Below, one piece after another: positions 7,690 to 11,035 of a stretch of 11,035 nt of DNA. The stretch comes from Erysipelotrichaceae bacterium (GTDB lineage Bacteria; Bacillota_I; Bacilli_A; Erysipelotrichales; Erysipelotrichaceae). The DNA lies in contig DMBB01000334.1 in NCBI GenBank assembly GCA_003446295.1, positions 1 through 11,035 of the forward strand. The letters are read 5' to 3'. The translations under genes were made by a program, and so were the position numbers. The notes under the pieces were generated by a model. It was not told the origin of the DNA, did no database searches, and worked only from the letters and a program-made list of their open reading frames with translations. How positions within the stretch are numbered: position 1 is the stretch's first letter; every line of letters starts with the position of its first letter.

Positions 7690-7720
7690 ATGTAAAATGT
7701 TTAAAATCAACATTTTACAT
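7690..7720. promoter_or_regulatory. Perfect 12-bp inverted repeat, candidate operator
   Basis: ATGTAAAATGTT (7690-7701) is the exact reverse complement of AACATTTTACAT (7709-7720), with a 7-base centre TAAAATC. It overlaps the edge of the probable -10 box at 7719-7724 and covers the expected start of the minus-strand transcript, a classic repressor position. A transcript starting near 7712 would contain only part of the dyad, so a protein-binding operator is more likely than an RNA hairpin. Which regulator binds is unknown. Confidence 0.6.
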
Positions 7721-7747
7721 TATACATATTTTTGTAGTGTTTGAACA
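7719..7747 (-). promoter_or_regulatory. Probable sigma-A-type promoter of the choline/polymer operon
   Basis: On the minus strand a perfect TATAAT occupies 7724-7719. The best -35 at 17-base spacing is TGTTCA (7747-7742), a poor match that may mean activation or a regulated promoter. Transcription would start near 7712, giving a leader of about 39 bases before the ATG at 7673. The -35 area overlaps a small palindrome, GTGTT-TG-AACAC. Confidence 0.55.
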
Positions 7748-7774
7748 CAACATAATGGCATACCGATTTATATA

Positions 7775-7802
7775 TTGTAATGTGTATGATAATCAGTATA
7801 TT
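7775..7802 (+). promoter_or_regulatory. Possible promoter of the plus-strand membrane-phosphatase gene
   Basis: TTGTAA (7775-7780) and TATATT (7797-7802) are separated by 16 bases, four and five matches to the consensus hexamers. This would leave a leader of about 130 bases. Other AT-rich hexamers closer to the gene could serve as well, so the assignment is weak. Confidence 0.3.
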
Positions 7803-7941
7803 CTATCTTTCATTTAACAGAGTCTGCATAATTACAGTAAACTGATTTTGCTGATATAAATGTCTGAAATAACTTAAAATAAGTGTTATTATATCTTAGT
7901 TATAGCAAATATAAATATTTTCATTTACATAGTGGAAGATT

Positions 7942-9957
7942 ATGAAAAAAATTATTAGATCAAATCTCGGAAAAGTATTCAGTATCCTGTACTTATCAGT
8001 GTGGTATGCAGTTTTCTTTCCGTTAAGAGTACAAGCGTATGTTGACCCATCGGTAATGACTTATGCAATTCAGGCAGTTGCCGGTGCGGTTATTGCCCTC
8101 GGTGCATTTTTCAGTGTTTACTGGAGGCGTCTAAGCCGCAGACTTCGTAATAAACTGCCCGAAAAAAACACAAATACAGAAAGTGATCTCCTTTACTTTG
8201 ATGATCCTGTTTCCCGTCAAAGGCAGACTGTCGGAGAGAACGCTGATCCTGTAATCCCGGAAAAACCGGTCAAGCATAAGATTCCGTTCCGGAAGAAGTA
8301 TATCAGGGACATGATCCCCGCACTGTTTCTTTCCGCGGCAGGCTGCTTCATGGTATTGATCAATGAACCAGTCCTGCTCTATTTATCAAATGTTGATGAT
8401 TTCTGGTTTGACCTCTATGTTGTGATCGGAACGATGATAAAGGTATTCATTCCCGCAGTCCTGCTGTGCATGATTGGTTTTACCATCTGCTGGCTGATCT
8501 ATGACAGGCTGTATCAGGTCGTCTTTGCCGGTGCGTCCGTCATCTATATATGTTTCTATATTCAAAGCAATTTCCTGGCCGGATCACTTCCTCTGATGGA
8601 TGGAAGTGCCATTGATTGGGGTTTGTACGAAACTGAAAACATGCAGTCTTTTTTCCTTTGGCTGATCGTTTCACTTGTCTGTATCCTTCTGATCCGCTTT
8701 CTGCATATGAAGAGATTTACCAGGATCATCACAAAGCTCTCTGTGCTGATCACAGCTGTACTGACAGTATCTCTGGTAGTAACTGCAGTACAAAGCGGAG
8801 GGTTTATCCGAAAATCTTTCCATGTCATTTCCACAGAGAATGAATTCACGATGTCTGAGGATAAGAATTTTGTTGTATTCGTTCTTGATGCGGTCGACTC
8901 ACGTGTATTCCACAAGATGCTCGATACACACCCGGAATATGCTGAAGTTTTTGAAGACTTCTCTTATTTTCCGGATACTGTGGGTTCATATGCTTATACA
9001 GCATATGCCATTCCGCAGATCCTGACCGGAGAATGGACAAAAAAAGAGAAACCGTTCAGGGAGTTCTACCCCGAAGCTTTGAAATCATCTCCGCTGTTCA
9101 GCAGACTCAAACAGGACGGCTTCAGGATGGGACTTTATGAAGACAGTCTGAAGATCGATCAGGATCAGGTGTCTGACTTTGAAAATATTATACCGATCAG
9201 CGGAGAAGTACGCTCAATACCGGAATTTGCCCGCATGATGCTGATCATTGCTCTGTTTAAGGAACTGCCTTATCAGCTGAAACGCTTTACATTTCCCCAG
9301 CCAGGACATTTCTACTATATGGAAGGCTCAGGAGATTATCAGAAATTCTCATATAACAATACGAATTTCTATCAGTCATTATCTGAAAATGAAATCACAC
9401 TTACAGATGGACCTTGTTTCCGATTCATCCATATCGAAGGAGCTCACGTGCCCTTCCGCTATGATAAGGATGTGAATGTCATTGACAGTTCAGAAGGAAC
9501 CTACGAAAAGAATATTGAAGCAGCTGTGACAATCACCGACACGTACCTGAAAAAACTGAAAGCAGCCGGTGTATATGATAATTCTGCGATTATTATCATG
9601 TCAGATCATGGTTATCATTACGATAACCCTGATCGCTGGGGCAGGCATAATCCTGTGTTTATGGTTAAAGGTATTCAGGAAGATCATTCGTTTGCTGTGA
9701 GTGATGTCCCTCTGTCCTATGACGACCTTCAGGAGATATATGCATCACTGCTGGATGGAAAAGACAGTGAACATATTACACATTGGAAAGCAGGCGACGA
9801 ACGGGAAAGATACTTTATGCACTTTGTCAAAAACAGTGATTTCACAGAATGTGTTGTCCGGGGTTATGCCGGAAGTACTGATGCGCTGATCCCGACCGGT
9901 GTTACTTACGGCTCAAAGAACCATTCAGACAAAGATGAAATAGCTGATGATGAATAA
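7942..9957 (+). CDS. Polytopic membrane protein with extracytoplasmic alkaline-phosphatase/sulfatase-superfamily domain (paralogue 2)
   Basis: This 671-residue protein is a full-length paralogue of the minus-strand protein at 5562-3616. Both share the N-terminal 'RVQAY(V/I)DPSV..TYAIQA.AG' segment, ESD.LYF.DP, FWFD, P.MDG, and the whole catalytic half. Catalytic candidates line up one for one: FVLDAVDSR (D316, D319), YFPDTVGSYAYT (T353 as candidate nucleophile), FIHIEGAHVPF (H497, H502) and IIMSDHGYHY (D555, H556), so both copies look active. About six or seven hydrophobic segments precede residue 285; the catalytic part should face outside. GTGGA lies 6 bases before the ATG. It is transcribed away from the operon as a single gene ending in its own terminator, so it may be expressed under different conditions. 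The substrate is unknown; it could act on the same surface polymer with a different specificity (inference). Confidence 0.82.
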   Translation: MKKIIRSNLGKVFSILYLSVWYAVFFPLRVQAYVDPSVMTYAIQAVAGAVIALGAFFSVYWRRLSRRLRNKLPEKNTNTESDLLYFDDPVSRQRQTVGENADPVIPEKPVKHKIPFRKKYIRDMIPALFLSAAGCFMVLINEPVLLYLSNVDDFWFDLYVVIGTMIKVFIPAVLLCMIGFTICWLIYDRLYQVVFAGASVIYICFYIQSNFLAGSLPLMDGSAIDWGLYETENMQSFFLWLIVSLVCILLIRFLHMKRFTRIITKLSVLITAVLTVSLVVTAVQSGGFIRKSFHVISTENEFTMSEDKNFVVFVLDAVDSRVFHKMLDTHPEYAEVFEDFSYFPDTVGSYAYTAYAIPQILTGEWTKKEKPFREFYPEALKSSPLFSRLKQDGFRMGLYEDSLKIDQDQVSDFENIIPISGEVRSIPEFARMMLIIALFKELPYQLKRFTFPQPGHFYYMEGSGDYQKFSYNNTNFYQSLSENEITLTDGPCFRFIHIEGAHVPFRYDKDVNVIDSSEGTYEKNIEAAVTITDTYLKKLKAAGVYDNSAIIIMSDHGYHYDNPDRWGRHNPVFMVKGIQEDHSFAVSDVPLSYDDLQEIYASLLDGKDSEHITHWKAGDERERYFMHFVKNSDFTECVVRGYAGSTDALIPTGVTYGSKNHSDKDEIADDE

Positions 9958-9959
9958 TT

Positions 9960-9993
9960 ACCCTGACTGATCCATGATCAGATCAGGGTTTTT
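9960..9993 (+). terminator. Rho-independent terminator of the plus-strand gene
   Basis: Two bases after the stop codon, ACCCTGACTGATC pairs with GATCAGATCAGGGT around a CAT loop, with one bulged base in the 3' arm, followed at once by TTTTT. The stem is long and GC-rich at its base, so termination should be efficient. Read on the other strand there is no T-run after it. Confidence 0.88.
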
Positions 9994-10210
9994 CCTTTAT
10001 CATTGTAGTCAGGTGAATACGATCCATATAACACATTCCGTTTTTTTCCCGGGCGAGTGTATTCGTGAATTGATACTTCTTTTCTTTATCTTCATTTTCA
10101 AAACCGCATACAGGAAATTTGTTGTTATACCGCACATAATGAAAATGAGACAATGTTATCAATTGTCTCATAGTGTACTCTGAAAATCTGAGAAAACGAC
10201 ACCGGAAACT
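9994..10210. other. Convergent intergenic region without a convincing gene
   Basis: The stretch lies between the plus-strand terminator and the stop of the flavin oxidoreductase. It holds one clear dyad (10145-10171) and otherwise AT-rich sequence with a T7 run near 10041. Short open frames exist on both strands (9974-10183 plus, 9983-10171 minus), but neither has a ribosome site or a recognisable motif. Confidence 0.5.
10145..10171 (-). terminator. Likely terminator of the flavin oxidoreductase gene
   Basis: ATGAGACAAT (10145-10154) and ATTGTCTCAT (10162-10171) form a perfect 10-bp dyad with a 7-base loop, about 40 bases beyond the minus-strand stop at 10211. On the minus strand the stem is followed by TTTC, giving four T in all with the stem's last base. 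The short T-run makes this a modest terminator; a protein-binding dyad is the alternative. Confidence 0.5.
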
Positions 10211-11035
10211 TTATCTGATCTTCATGGCCGTTTCATACGCATCCCAGATAACTGTTCTGAGATTTCCGACTGTTCTGCAGTCACCGACCGTATGGACATG
10301 CAAGGACGGTTCTGCGAGCGGAGAAGGAAGATATCCTGCACAGCTGATCACACTGTCGCAGCTGATCTCAAACTCCTCGCCGTTTTTCACACAGATGATC
10401 TTCCCGTCTTTTACTTCTTTCAGTACTGTCTCCAGATAAACAGGGATATCATGAAGCTCGAACCATTCCCTCAGATAGGAACTGTTTGCCAGGCAGACCC
10501 CTTTCTGAGCGATCAGGTCGCCCTTCATTTCGATGATGATCGGATGGTGCGACTGCAGTGCAAGTTCATATGCGATCTCGCATCCTGTCAGTCCTCCGCC
10601 GATCACGGCGACTCTGTCTCCTGTTTCGCGTCCGTTGAGATAATCACATGCTTCGATCATCTTTTCATAGCCCGGAACATTGCGCAAAAGACGCGGCACA
10701 GCACCGGTTGCGACTACGATCTCCTGTCCTTTGAATTCATCGATGCTGCCGATCCGTTCATTCAGGTGTACCTCGATCTGCAGCTCATGCATCTGTCTGC
10801 GGTACCACTCCAGCAGATCTCTCAGTTTGCCTTTATAAGACTCGGCAGAAGCAGGAATCAATGTTCCGCCAAGCACATCAGACTGTTCATAGATCACAGG
10901 CTCATGACCGCGCAGCTTCAGAACACGGGCTGTTTCCATACCGCCGATCCCGCCGCCGATAATGATCACTTTCTTCGGGTGTTTCGTTCTGCGGATGAAA
11001 TGCTTTTCTTTCTGCATCGTTTCCGCATTGACCGC
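10211..11035 (-). CDS. NADH:flavin oxidoreductase (BaiCD / 2-enoate reductase / dienoyl-CoA reductase type), C-terminal part
   Basis: The frame is open to the window edge. The first visible residues, AVNAETM..., resemble the linker after the last Fe-S cysteine of this family (C-x-VN), so the ATG at 11017 is unlikely to be the real start and the TIM-barrel FMN domain should lie outside. Counting from that ATG, the visible part has an FAD-binding fold (VIIIGGGIGGMETA, about 18-31), a second nucleotide-binding fold for NAD(P)H (VAVIGGGLTGCEIA, about 136-149), and a C-terminal FAD motif (HTVGDCRTVGNLRTVIWDAYETA). Such enzymes reduce activated C=C bonds in anaerobes using flavins and a 4Fe-4S cluster; the substrate cannot be told from this half. 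It is convergent with the surface-polymer genes and probably functionally separate. Confidence 0.87.
   Translation of the reverse strand, partial: AVNAETMQKEKHFIRRTKHPKKVIIIGGGIGGMETARVLKLRGHEPVIYEQSDVLGGTLIPASAESYKGKLRDLLEWYRRQMHELQIEVHLNERIGSIDEFKGQEIVVATGAVPRLLRNVPGYEKMIEACDYLNGRETGDRVAVIGGGLTGCEIAYELALQSHHPIIIEMKGDLIAQKGVCLANSSYLREWFELHDIPVYLETVLKEVKDGKIICVKNGEEFEISCDSVISCAGYLPSPLAEPSLHVHTVGDCRTVGNLRTVIWDAYETAMKIR

Larger units (their letters stand above)
7674..7941. other. AT-rich divergent intergenic region
   Basis: This 268-bp region separates the divergent starts of the YidC-TagF fusion (minus) and the second membrane-phosphatase gene (plus). It is much richer in A+T than the flanking genes. 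It contains a perfect 12-bp inverted repeat, a TATAAT for the minus operon, a small GTGTT-TG-AACAC palindrome (7737-7748) just upstream of that TATAAT, and a modest plus-strand promoter candidate. The 7850-7930 part has AT-rich partial dyads (AATAAC at 7868 and GTTATT at 7885) of doubtful meaning. I see no small gene in it. Confidence 0.7.

Noticed and set aside
9983..10171. A 62-codon minus-strand frame in the convergent gap
   Set aside because: Its start falls on the edge of the 10145-10171 dyad without a ribosome site, its stop lies inside the terminator stem of the neighbouring gene, and no motif is recognisable. It could be a gene remnant, but nothing supports it.
9974..10183. A 69-codon plus-strand frame after the terminator
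   Set aside because: It begins inside the terminator stem, lacks a ribosome site and has no recognisable motif.
11015..11017. ATG at 11017 as the real start of the flavin oxidoreductase
   Set aside because: The same frame continues open to the window edge with family-typical linker residues (AVNAE), and only a weak GGAAA precedes the ATG, so the gene is truncated by the window rather than short.
1..11035. Mobile element, phage, CRISPR or RNA gene
   Set aside because: No transposase, integrase, terminal repeats, regularly spaced repeats, tRNA cloverleaf or riboswitch-like leader could be seen.

Overview
The window looks like chromosomal DNA of a low-to-mid GC Gram-positive anaerobe (Bacillota). 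Erysipelotrichia or a gut clostridial lineage would fit, but the sequence alone does not decide. The reasons are teichoic-acid-type glycerophosphotransferase chemistry, pneumococcus-like choline genes with no lipopolysaccharide genes, AGGAGG-type ribosome sites, tightly overlapping genes, and a neighbouring Fe-S/flavin enoate-reductase-type enzyme typical of anaerobes. I see no tRNA, rRNA, CRISPR array, transposase or phage gene.

Main operon, minus strand, read from 7673 down past position 1: (1) a YidC/Oxa1-type membrane domain fused to a TagB/TagF-type CDP-glycerol glycerophosphotransferase domain (7673-5568); (2) a polytopic membrane protein with an extracytoplasmic alkaline-phosphatase/sulfatase-superfamily domain (5562-3616); (3) a three-part protein, winged helix + LicC-like nucleotidyltransferase + LicA choline kinase (3541-1763); (4) a stand-alone LicC, CTP:phosphocholine cytidylyltransferase (1766-1017); (5) a BCCT-family transporter, CaiT-like in its motifs, cut by the window edge (1036 to <1). 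Three of the four junctions overlap; the exception is a 74-base gap before gene 3.

Divergent side: from an AT-rich 268-bp intergenic region a plus-strand gene (7942-9957) encodes a clear paralogue of protein 2 and ends in a strong rho-independent terminator (9960-9993). The intergenic region holds a perfect 12-bp inverted repeat with a 7-nt centre (7690-7720) lying over the probable -10 and start site of the main operon. Beyond the terminator, convergent on the minus strand, is the C-terminal part of an NADH:flavin oxidoreductase of the BaiCD/2-enoate reductase/dienoyl-CoA reductase type (from beyond 11035 to 10211). It is probably unrelated to the choline genes.

Working model (inference): choline is imported by the BCCT transporter, phosphorylated by the LicA domain and activated to CDP-choline by LicC. 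The YidC-TagF fusion builds or primes a glycerophosphate-type polymer at the inner face of the membrane. The two membrane phosphatase-superfamily proteins act on the outer face, as phospho-substituent transferases or hydrolases. No LicD phosphocholine transferase is visible, so it either lies outside the window or its role is taken by another protein here. The YidC-TagF fusion and the paired membrane enzymes with their shared 'QAY(I/V)DPSV' N-terminus are the parts most likely to be an undescribed cell-surface system.
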